A stretch of 6,129 nt of DNA, from contig CAMPIF010000283.1 of NCBI GenBank assembly GCA_946886245.1, forward strand, positions 1-6,129, in the 5' to 3' direction. The position numbers and the translations under genes were made by a program. This document shows positions 1 through 4,988 of the stretch, piece by piece. Every line of letters starts with the position of its first letter. The first letter of the stretch is position 1. The notes beneath the pieces were generated by a model that saw nothing but the letters and a program-made list of their open reading frames with translations, ran no database searches and had not been told where the DNA came from. The DNA comes from Ectopseudomonas composti. GTDB lineage: Bacteria > Pseudomonadota > Gammaproteobacteria > Pseudomonadales > Pseudomonadaceae.

Positions 1-77
1 ATCAATGATGGTCGCATCCTGGGATCGGCTGGATTTATCGTCACGCCATTCGCCATCCAATAACAACGAGGTGCGTC
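1..77 (+). other. Leader region upstream of the thiolase gene
   Basis: This short stretch precedes the thiolase gene and ends in its ribosome binding site, GAGG at 68-71, six bases before the ATG. One forward frame is open from base 1 to a TAA at 61-63 (20 codons), so the 3' end of an upstream gene could lie here. The fragment matches no family I recognise and may simply be non-coding. I see no convincing -35/-10 pair. If it is the end of a gene, that gene would stop only 14 bases before the thiolase start, and the two would probably be co-transcribed. Confidence 0.3.
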
Positions 78-1265
78 ATGCGTGAAGTGGTGATCGTCGA
101 CAGCGTCCGGACCGGCCTGGCCAAGTCCTTCCGCGGCAAGTTCAACATGACCCGGCCGGACGACATGGCCGCCCATTGCGTCGATGCGCTGCTGGTGCGC
201 AACGGCATCGACCCGAAACGGGTCGATGACTGCATCGTCGGTGCCGGTTCCAACGAGGGTGCGCAAGGCATGAACATCGGCCGCAATGTCGCCGTGCTCT
301 CGCGTCTGGGCAATCCGGTGGCGGGCATGACCCTCAACCGCTTCTGCTCCTCGGGCCTGCAGGCTATCGCCATCGCCGCCAACCAGGTGGCGTCCGGCTG
401 CAGCGAGATCATCGTCGCCGGCGGCGTCGAGTCCATCACCATGACCCTGAAAAGCATGAACATGGACAACCTGTTCAACCCGCTGCTGCAGCAGGAAAAC
501 CCTGGCATCTACTACCCCATGGGCAAGACCGCCGAGATCGTCGCCAAGCGCTACGGCATCACCCGCGAAGCCCAGGACGCCTACGCCCTGCAGAGCCAGC
601 AGCGCACCGCGCGGGCTCAGGCAGAAGGTCTGTTCGCTGACGAAATCGTGCCGATGACGGTGCAGTATCTGGTCGAAGACAAGACCACTGGCGAGAAGAA
701 GATCGTCGATGGCGTGGTCGAGGCCGATGATTGCAACCGCCCGGACACCACCCTGCAATCCCTGGCCAAGCTGCAACCGGCGTTCGACCCGGCTGGCAGT
801 GTGACGGCCGGCAACGCCTCGCAACTGTCCGACGGCGCTTCAATGACCCTGGTGATGAGCCTGGAAAAAGCGCTGGAGCTGGGTCTCAAGCCAAAAGCCT
901 ATTTCCGCGGTTTCACCGTGGCCGGTTGCGAGCCGGACGAGATGGGCATCGGCCCGCTGTTCTCGGTGCCCAAGCTGCTCAAGGCCAAGGGCCTGAGCGT
1001 GGCCGACATCGACCTGTGGGAGCTCAACGAAGCCTTCGCCTCGCAGTGCCTGTACTGCCGCGACACGCTCGAGATCGACAACGAGAAATACAACGTCAAT
1101 GGCGGCTCCATCTCCATCGGCCATCCATTCGGCATGACCGGCTCGCGCCAGGTCGGCCACCTGGTACGCGAGCTCCAGCGCCGCGAGCTGCGCTACGGCA
1201 TCGTCACCATGTGCGTGGGCGGTGGCATGGGCGCCAGCGGGTTGTTCGAGGCGTATCGCGGCTAA
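78..1265 (+). CDS. Thiolase family protein (acetyl-CoA C-acyltransferase)
   Basis: This is a complete 395-residue thiolase, the usual length for the family. Such enzymes cleave 3-ketoacyl-CoA with CoA to give acetyl-CoA and a shortened acyl-CoA, or run the reverse condensation, in the cytoplasm. Seen in the sequence: the nucleophilic cysteine in NRFCSSGLQA (Cys90), the NEAFA motif (317-321), the catalytic histidine in SIGHP (His349) and the second active-site cysteine in CVGGGMG (Cys379). The N-terminal REVVIVDSVRTGLAKS is typical. The ATG has a GAGG site six bases upstream, and the family N-terminus begins at this methionine. The sequence resembles the degradative FadA/FadI-type thiolases more than biosynthetic PhaA types, but chain-length specificity cannot be read, so no symbol is given. 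No hydratase/dehydrogenase partner gene lies in the window. The last bases of the gene recur twice downstream as part of a tandem array. Confidence 0.95.
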   Translation: MREVVIVDSVRTGLAKSFRGKFNMTRPDDMAAHCVDALLVRNGIDPKRVDDCIVGAGSNEGAQGMNIGRNVAVLSRLGNPVAGMTLNRFCSSGLQAIAIAANQVASGCSEIIVAGGVESITMTLKSMNMDNLFNPLLQQENPGIYYPMGKTAEIVAKRYGITREAQDAYALQSQQRTARAQAEGLFADEIVPMTVQYLVEDKTTGEKKIVDGVVEADDCNRPDTTLQSLAKLQPAFDPAGSVTAGNASQLSDGASMTLVMSLEKALELGLKPKAYFRGFTVAGCEPDEMGIGPLFSVPKLLKAKGLSVADIDLWELNEAFASQCLYCRDTLEIDNEKYNVNGGSISIGHPFGMTGSRQVGHLVRELQRRELRYGIVTMCVGGGMGASGLFEAYRG

Positions 1266-1267
1266 TC

Positions 1268-1340
1268 GTAGGGTGCGCCGCGCGCACCACCGGCAATACG
1301 CATCGCATGAGCGAACCACGGTACGCACGGCGCACCCTGC
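1268..1340. repeat. REPIN-like element, copy 1 (inverted pair of REP hairpins)
   Basis: The left end is GTAG followed by a 7-bp hairpin, GGTGCGC-CGC-GCGCACC. The right end is the inverted counterpart, a GGTACGC...GCGCACC hairpin followed by CTGC, a decayed CTAC. The two arms also pair with each other at about 17 of 20 positions, around a 31-base centre. A GTAG head on a small imperfect palindrome is the classic form of REP sequences moved by RAYT transposases, and two inverted REPs make a REPIN. It lies three bases after the thiolase stop codon and is the most decayed of the three copies in the pairing between its arms. Confidence 0.8.
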
Positions 1341-1346
1341 GGGAGG

Positions 1347-1401
1347 CATGGTCACCCTGTGCGTGGGCGGCGGCGGGTTGTTCGAGGCGTATCGCGGCTA
1401 A
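1347..1401 (+). pseudogene. Duplicated thiolase 3' tail, copy 2 (remnant)
   Basis: These 55 bases match the last 67 bases of the thiolase gene, ending in the same GTTGTTCGAGGCGTATCGCG run and TAA. A 12-base in-frame deletion removes four codons from the glycine loop, and one change turns the Met codon before the active-site Cys into Leu (ACCATG to ACCCTG). The fragment would read VTLCVGGGGLFEAYRG. A chance ATG with a GGGAGG just upstream begins it, but 17 residues of a thiolase C-terminus cannot fold or act alone. I read it as a by-product of tandem duplication. Confidence 0.85.
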
Positions 1402-1402
1402 A

Positions 1403-1475
1403 GTAGGGTGCGCCGCGCGCACCACCGGCAACACGCATCGCATGAATGAACCACGGTGCGCACGGCGCACCCTAC
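1403..1475. repeat. REPIN-like element, copy 2
   Basis: This is the best-preserved copy. It has GTAG at 1403-1406 and CTAC at 1472-1475 as inverted ends, and each arm folds as GGTGCGC-N3-GCGCACC. The two 20-base arms pair at 19 of 20 positions. The 31-base centre differs from copy 1 at only a few bases, such as GAATGAACC against GAGCGAACC. It follows the stop codon of the duplicated thiolase tail by one base. Confidence 0.83.
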
Positions 1476-1481
1476 GGGAGA

Positions 1482-1533
1482 CATCGTCACCCTGTGCGTG
1501 GGCGGCGGGTTGTTCGAGGCGTATCGCGGCTAA
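1482..1533 (+). pseudogene. Duplicated thiolase 3' tail, copy 3 (remnant)
   Basis: These 52 bases are a second remnant of the thiolase gene end. It shares the Met-to-Leu change of copy 2 and has lost one further glycine codon, so 15 bases are missing relative to the gene, again a multiple of three. It would read IVTLCVGGGLFEAYRG and ends in TAA. The shared change suggests that copies 2 and 3 come from one intermediate rather than from two independent duplications of the gene. Confidence 0.85.
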
Positions 1534-1535
1534 TC

Positions 1536-1608
1536 GTAGGGTGCGCCGCGCGCACCACCGGCAGCACGCATCGCATGAGCGAACCACGCTGCGCACGGCG
1601 CACCCTAG
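1536..1608. repeat. REPIN-like element, copy 3
   Basis: This element has GTAG at 1536-1539 and an inverted right arm ending at CTAG (1605-1608) rather than CTAC. The left REP hairpin is intact. The right one has a C in place of the second G of GGTGCGC, so the arms pair at about 18 of 20 positions. It ends the array and sits some 20 bases upstream of the likely -10 element of the next gene. No T-run follows, so it is not a typical intrinsic terminator. Confidence 0.8.
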
Positions 1609-1628
1609 GGTTTGAACGGTGCGCTGTT

Positions 1629-1634
1629 TATACT
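1629..1634 (+). promoter_or_regulatory. Possible -10 element for the LysE-family gene
   Basis: TATACT stands just outside the last REPIN copy, 32 bases before the likely start codon. It differs from the sigma-70 consensus TATAAT at one position. A TG pair lies two bases upstream, close to but not exactly the extended -10 spacing. The nearest -35-like hexamer, TTGAAC at 1612-1617, is only 11 bases away, too near for a standard promoter, so the call is weak. If it is used, transcription would start near 1641, downstream of the alternative GTG at 1619, which favours the ATG at 1667. Confidence 0.35.
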
Positions 1635-1666
1635 CGCGCTCTGCCCTGTGGACGGAGCACCTGCCG

Positions 1667-2287
1667 ATGCCCTTTGTCGAACACCTGATCGCCTTCACTC
1701 TGGCGGCCACGTTGCTGACCCTGACGCCGGGGATCGATACGGCGCTGGTGCTGCGCACCGCTGCAGTCGAGGGCCGGCAGCAGGCGTTTCGCGCAGCACT
1801 GGGCATCAATGCCGGTTGCCTGCTCTGGGGCGCGGCGGTGGCCTTCGGCCTCGGTGCGCTGCTGGCGGTTTCCGAACTCGGCTACAACCTCCTCAAGTAT
1901 TGCGGTGCGGCTTATCTGGCCTGGCTCGGGCTGAACTTGCTGCTGCGTCCGCGTACCTCGCTGGCGCCTGCGCAGGCGAGCGGCACAGCCGACGCCAACT
2001 GGTTCCTGCGCGGCCTCCTGGGCAACGTGCTCAACCCCAAGGTGGGGATTTTCTACGTCTCCTTCCTGCCGCAGTTCATTCCGCAGGGGCAGCCGCTGAT
2101 CACCTGGACATTCGCTCTGGTAGGCATCCATGTCGCGCTCAGCCTGGTCTGGGCGCTGCTGCTGATCGGTGCCACCCAGCCACTCGGCCACTGGCTGCGG
2201 CGTGCGGCGGTGATCAAGTGGATGGATCGCAGCACGGGGCTGATCTTCGTCCTGTTCGCTGCGCGTCTGGCCTTGAGTCGGCGCTGA
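1667..2287 (+). CDS. LysE/RhtB-family translocator (amino-acid exporter)
   Basis: This is a 206-residue inner-membrane protein, the normal size for the LysE/RhtB superfamily, whose members export amino acids such as lysine, homoserine, threonine or cysteine by secondary transport. Seen: about six hydrophobic segments (roughly 6-28, 42-64, 66-92, 120-138, 144-169 and 186-204), the family signature LTPGIDTALVLRTAAVEG (18-36, with Ile where PGPD is usual), the GxxxG-rich second helix, KYCGAAYLAWLG (77-88) and the NPKVGIFYVSFLPQFI block (123-138). The ATG at 1667 is chosen because GGAG lies nine bases upstream and the family N-terminus starts there. A GTG at 1619 would add 16 unlikely residues and falls before the possible promoter. 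The substrate cannot be told. It lies 63 bases before a LysR gene on the same strand, so local regulation is possible but not shown. Confidence 0.9.
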   Translation: MPFVEHLIAFTLAATLLTLTPGIDTALVLRTAAVEGRQQAFRAALGINAGCLLWGAAVAFGLGALLAVSELGYNLLKYCGAAYLAWLGLNLLLRPRTSLAPAQASGTADANWFLRGLLGNVLNPKVGIFYVSFLPQFIPQGQPLITWTFALVGIHVALSLVWALLLIGATQPLGHWLRRAAVIKWMDRSTGLIFVLFAARLALSRR

Positions 2288-2350
2288 CTCTGGACGCGGC
2301 CTCGTCATGAGGTACGCTGCGCCGACGCAACGAAGAACCAGGCGGTGACG

Positions 2351-3274
2351 ATGGATCGGTTTCAGGAAATGAGGGTGCTGCTGGCAGTGACCGAGGCCGA
2401 GAGCTTCGCCGGTGGCGCCAAGCTGCTGGGTATTTCGCCGCCCAGCGTGACCCGCGCCGTCGCGGCGCTGGAGGCACGCCTGGGCACGCTGCTGCTGGCG
2501 CGCAGCACGCGCAGCCTGCGCCTGACCGAAGCCGGCCAGCGTTATGTCGAGGACTGCCGGCGCATCCTGCTGGAGCTGGAAGAGGCCGAGGAACTGGCCG
2601 CCGGCGGCAGCGTGCGCCCGCGCGGGCGGCTCACCGTGACGGCGCCGGTGATGTTCGGCGAACTGTTTCTGATCCCGCGCATCGCCCAGTACCTCGACAC
2701 CCACCCGGACGTGGAGGTCAATGCGCTGCTGGTCGACCGCGTGGTGAACATGATGGAGGAGGGCATCGACGTGGCCGTGCGCATCGGCTCGTTGCCCGAG
2801 GGCGATCACCCGGCGTTGCAGGTCGGGCAGATTCGCCCGGTGGTGTGCGCCTCGCCAGATTTTCTCGACCGCGTCGGGCGTCCGCGCCACCCGGATGAGT
2901 TGCGCGCTGCCCCCATCGTCATGTCCAGCGCCAGCACCCTGCTGTCGCACTGGCAGTTCGTCGGCGCGGACGGCCCGTTCGGCTTCATGCCGCAGCCACG
3001 CTTCACCGTCAGTTCCAACCAGGCGGCGATCAGCGTGGCGCGCTTGGGTTGGGGCTATACCCGCGTGCTGTCCTACCAGGTGGCAGCCGCAGTGGCGCGT
3101 GGCGAGATCGAGCTGGTGCTCGAGGCCTTCGAACCGCCGGCCTTGCCGGTGCACATCATTCACCAGGGCGGTCGCCAGGTCTCGGCCAAGGTGCGTACCT
3201 TCGTCGACCACTGCGCTGCCAGTTTTCGTGCCGACCCGGCGCTGCGTGCGGCCGGTGCAGCGCCTGTTTCATGA
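2351..3274 (+). CDS. LysR-type transcriptional regulator, first of a tandem pair
   Basis: This is a 307-residue cytoplasmic DNA-binding regulator of typical LysR length. The N-terminal winged helix-turn-helix covers about residues 1-60 (SFAGGAKLLGISPPSVTRAV, then AALEARLG, a classic LysR recognition region). A linker helix at 62-86 leads to a periplasmic-binding-protein-like effector domain from about 92. RGRLTVTAPVMFG (91-103) and EEGIDVAVRIG (136-146) are typical of the CrgA-like LysR subgroup. The ATG at 2351 is preferred over a GTG two codons earlier because AGG at 2340-2342 sits eight bases away, against two for the GTG. The stop codon overlaps the start of a second LysR gene (ATGA), implying translational coupling. 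Effector and target are unknown; the transferase/flavoprotein genes downstream are the nearest candidates, the exporter upstream another. Confidence 0.93.
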   Translation: MDRFQEMRVLLAVTEAESFAGGAKLLGISPPSVTRAVAALEARLGTLLLARSTRSLRLTEAGQRYVEDCRRILLELEEAEELAAGGSVRPRGRLTVTAPVMFGELFLIPRIAQYLDTHPDVEVNALLVDRVVNMMEEGIDVAVRIGSLPEGDHPALQVGQIRPVVCASPDFLDRVGRPRHPDELRAAPIVMSSASTLLSHWQFVGADGPFGFMPQPRFTVSSNQAAISVARLGWGYTRVLSYQVAAAVARGEIELVLEAFEPPALPVHIIHQGGRQVSAKVRTFVDHCAASFRADPALRAAGAAPVS

Positions 3275-4161
3275 ACGCTCACCGCGAGATGCAGGTGTTT
3301 CTCGCCGTGGCCCAGGCGGGCAGCCTGGCGGCGGCTGCTCGGCAGTTGCAGCTGTCGCAGGCCACGGTGATGCGGACCGTTGCAGCGCTGGAGAACCGCC
3401 TGGACAGCACCTTGCTGCTGCGCGGGCCGCGCGGTGTGAGCCTGAGCGCGGCGGGTGCGGCGTTCGCCGATAGCTGCCAGCGCATCCTGCGGCGGGTGGA
3501 GGAGGCCGAGCGCTCCGTGACCGGTCTGCACGCCAGTCCCGCCGGACAGCTCAATCTGGCCTTGCCGCTGCTGATGACGCATCAGGTGCTGACGCCCATC
3601 GCCGTCGACTACCTGGCGGAATTTCCCGACGTGAGCCTGGCCACCCTGGCGCGCGAAGAACCGCCGAGGTTGCTGGAGGAGGGCATCGACCTGGCCGTGG
3701 TGGTCGGCCATCTACCCAGTTCGTCCGGTTTTGCCGTGCCGTTGGGTTGGGCGCGGCCGCTGGTCTGTGCAGCGCCGGCCTATCTGCAGCGCTGGGGCTG
3801 GCCGGCCAACCCGCAGGCCTTGCTCGCGCACCGCACCATCGCCCGTTCTTCGACCGGCCACGCGGGGCAATGGCGCTTTGCCGACGGCGCGGTGAAGCTC
3901 GCCCCGCGATTGACCTGCAGCACGCCGCAGGCCGCGATCCGCGCAGCGCTCGCCGGTTTTGGCCTGACCCGCTGCCTGAGCTACGAGGCCTATGAGGAGT
4001 TGCACAGCGGGCAATTGCAGACGGTGCTGGAAAACTTCGCCGCAGCGCCCGTGCCGGTGCAGCTGTACTACCGTGAAGGGCGCCGGGCAGCGGCGCGGGT
4101 ACGCAGCTTCCTCGACTTCGCCGTGCCGCGTCTGCGCGCCCATCCGGCGTTTCAGGCTTGA
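3271..4161 (+). CDS. LysR-type transcriptional regulator, second of a tandem pair
   Basis: This 296-residue protein is collinear with the preceding regulator: winged helix-turn-helix at about 1-60 (SLAAAARQLQLSQATVMRTV), linker helix, and an effector domain from about 92 (AGQLNLALPLL, LLEEGIDLAVVVG). By hand I count roughly 59 identities with its neighbour over the first 150 residues, with no gap needed. That makes them paralogues, probably from an old tandem duplication. The start is the ATG of the ATGA overlap. No strong ribosome binding site precedes it, so translation is probably coupled to the upstream gene. A longer in-frame start inside the first regulator would only add out-of-frame sequence of that gene. 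Its 3' end faces the 147-bp region before the glutathione S-transferase gene, which makes that promoter a reasonable target, by inference only. Confidence 0.92.
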   Translation: MNAHREMQVFLAVAQAGSLAAAARQLQLSQATVMRTVAALENRLDSTLLLRGPRGVSLSAAGAAFADSCQRILRRVEEAERSVTGLHASPAGQLNLALPLLMTHQVLTPIAVDYLAEFPDVSLATLAREEPPRLLEEGIDLAVVVGHLPSSSGFAVPLGWARPLVCAAPAYLQRWGWPANPQALLAHRTIARSSTGHAGQWRFADGAVKLAPRLTCSTPQAAIRAALAGFGLTRCLSYEAYEELHSGQLQTVLENFAAAPVPVQLYYREGRRAAARVRSFLDFAVPRLRAHPAFQA

Positions 4162-4231
4162 TGTGAGGTGATTGCAGAAAGTGAAATAGTGGATTGTTCT
4201 GTGTGGTGATTCTTCTTGGGTTTGGATAGGG

Positions 4232-4251
4232 CGAAGATGCCCCCATCGTCG
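4232..4251 (+). repeat. Inverted repeat with CCCC loop upstream of the transferase gene
   Basis: CGAAGATG and CATCGTCG flank a CCCC loop and pair at seven of eight positions. The repeat overlaps the next inverted repeat by two bases. It may be an operator half of a regulator site or a leader hairpin; the sequence does not decide which. Confidence 0.5.
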
Positions 4252-4271
4252 CGAAGACAAGCTGTCTCGCG
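4250..4271 (+). repeat. Strong 9-bp hairpin in the transferase leader
   Basis: CGCGA-A-GACA pairs with TGTCTCGCG across an AGC loop, giving nine base pairs with a single bulged A (4255). It sits 23 bases upstream of the AAGGAG ribosome binding site. No T-run follows, so it is not a standard terminator. It could be an operator palindrome or a 5' leader stem that protects the transcript. Confidence 0.6.
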
Positions 4272-4308
4272 GTGACCTTATCCAATCACGCTCGAAGGAG
4301 TCATCGCC

Positions 4309-4935
4309 ATGTCCCGTCCCGCCATCAAGCTGTACAACTTTCCGCGCTCTGGCCACGCCCACCGCGCCGAGCTGATGCTGTCGCTGCTGCAACTGCCCAC
4401 CGAGCTGATCTTCGTCGATCTGGCCAAGGGCGAGCACAAGACGCCGGCGTTTCTGGCCATCAACCCCTTCGGCCAGGTACCGGCGATCGATGACGGCGGC
4501 ACCATCATCAGCGATTCCAACGCCATCCTCGTCTACCTGGCCAAGCGCTACGGTAATGACGACTGGCTGCCGCAAGACCCCGCCGCCGCCGCTCGCGTAC
4601 AGCGCTGGTTGTCCGTGGCCGCGGGTCCGGTGGCTTTCGGCCCTGCTGCCGCGCGCTTGGTTACCGTGTTCGGCTACTCGTTCAACACCGAAGAAGTGAT
4701 CAACCGCGCTCATGCGCTGTTCACCGTGATGGAAGGCGAGTTGGGCGAGACCCCGTTCCTCACCGGTGACAAGCCGAGCATCGCCGACGTCGCCAACTAC
4801 TCCTACATCGCTCATGCGCCGGAGGGCAACGTCTCGCTGGAGCCCTATCCGAACATCCGTGCCTGGCTGGCACGCATCGAGGCATTGCCGGGCTTCGTGC
4901 CGATGCCGCGTACCGCCGCCGGGCTGCAAGCCTGA
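4309..4935 (+). CDS. Glutathione S-transferase family protein
   Basis: This 208-residue cytosolic protein has the standard two-domain transferase layout. The N-terminal thioredoxin fold (about 6-82) includes [17 protein letters not shown], in which Ser14 is a candidate catalytic residue. [12 protein letters not shown] (52-63) holds the cis-proline loop, and [14 protein letters not shown] (68-81) holds the Asp-Ser pair that usually holds the gamma-glutamyl part of glutathione. The all-helical C-terminal domain carries [17 protein letters not shown] (151-167) with the conserved SxxD capping box. Members conjugate or reduce electrophiles and peroxides using glutathione. The ATG has AAGGAG eight bases upstream. 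It follows two LysR genes and precedes a flavoprotein gene by 53 bases, so the two enzymes are likely co-expressed. The substrate is unknown. Confidence 0.93.
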   Translation: MSRPAIKLYNFPRSGHAHRAELMLSLLQLPTELIFVDLAKGEHKTPAFLAINPFGQVPAIDDGGTIISDSNAILVYLAKRYGNDDWLPQDPAAAARVQRWLSVAAGPVAFGPAAARLVTVFGYSFNTEEVINRAHALFTVMEGELGETPFLTGDKPSIADVANYSYIAHAPEGNVSLEPYPNIRAWLARIEALPGFVPMPRTAAGLQA

Positions 4936-4944
4936 GTCACCGAT

Positions 4945-4974
4945 AGCTGCCGGGATCGCCCGGCGGCTTCTTTC
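4945..4974 (+). terminator. Hairpin between transferase and flavoprotein genes, possible partial terminator
   Basis: AGCTGCCGGG (4945-4954) pairs with CCCGGCGGCT (4959-4968) around an ATCG loop: ten pairs including one G-T, with a six-pair all-GC core. It is followed by a short T-rich tail, TCTTTC, rather than a full T-run. It begins ten bases after the transferase stop codon. Only a few bases separate it from the ribosome binding site of the next gene, leaving no room for a separate promoter. It may act as a leaky terminator or as an RNA stability element. Confidence 0.55.
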
Positions 4975-4988
4975 GCGGAGGGCAGAAC

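Larger units (their letters stand above)
1199..1608 (+). repeat. Three-unit tandem array of thiolase 3' tail plus REPIN
   Basis: Three consecutive units each contain a version of the thiolase gene's 3' end, through its TAA, followed two or three bases later by a 73-bp inverted-repeat element. Unit 1 is about 1199-1346 and uses the real gene end. Unit 2 is about 1347-1481, and unit 3 is 1482-1608. The elements are spaced 135 and 133 bases apart. Units 1 and 2 end with GGGAGG or GGGAGA before the next tail; unit 3 runs instead into unrelated DNA (GGGTTTGAAC). The array fills the whole gap between the thiolase and the exporter promoter. Frames open through it are by-products of GC-rich repeats; I see no gene here. 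Confidence 0.92.
4162..4308 (+). promoter_or_regulatory. Intergenic control region before the transferase gene
   Basis: This 147-base gap is visibly less GC-rich in its first half (about 4162-4225) than the genes around it, as expected for a promoter/operator region. The downstream half is structured. A direct repeat GCGAAGA occurs at 4231-4237 and 4251-4257, exactly 20 bases apart, and two small inverted repeats follow each other. An AAGGAG ribosome binding site at 4295-4300 stands eight bases before the transferase ATG. I could not fix a convincing -35/-10 pair. Binding by one of the adjacent LysR proteins is plausible but not shown. Confidence 0.5.

Noticed and set aside
1348..1401. A 17-codon mini-gene with a GGGAGG-like site in the second tail copy
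   Set aside because: The ATG arises by one base change in the duplicated thiolase tail and the GGGAGG lies too close to it. The third copy has no such start.
1268..1608. CRISPR array or tandem terminators as an explanation of the repeats
   Set aside because: The units are long, GC-rich and contain a recognisable gene end; there are no short repeats with unique spacers and no T-run after the hairpins.
731..1615. A 294-codon plus-strand frame running from inside the thiolase gene through the repeat array, giving a repetitive protein
   Set aside because: Its first half is an alternate frame of the thiolase and its second half is REPIN sequence. The repetition comes from the DNA repeats, not from a repeat protein family.
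1619..1666. GTG start at 1619 for the exporter gene, adding 16 residues
   Set aside because: The added residues do not look like the family N-terminus, no ribosome site precedes the GTG, and the likely -10 element lies downstream of it.
1628..3211. A 527-codon open frame on the minus strand across the exporter and first regulator
   Set aside because: It runs antisense to two genes with clear family motifs, its translation is rich in Arg, Gln, His and Ala with no recognisable domain, and long antisense frames are common in high-GC DNA.
3712..4929. A 405-codon minus-strand frame across the second regulator, the intergenic region and the transferase gene
   Set aside because: It is antisense to two well-supported genes and has low-complexity composition and no known motif. 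Its passage through the intergenic region without a stop is not enough.
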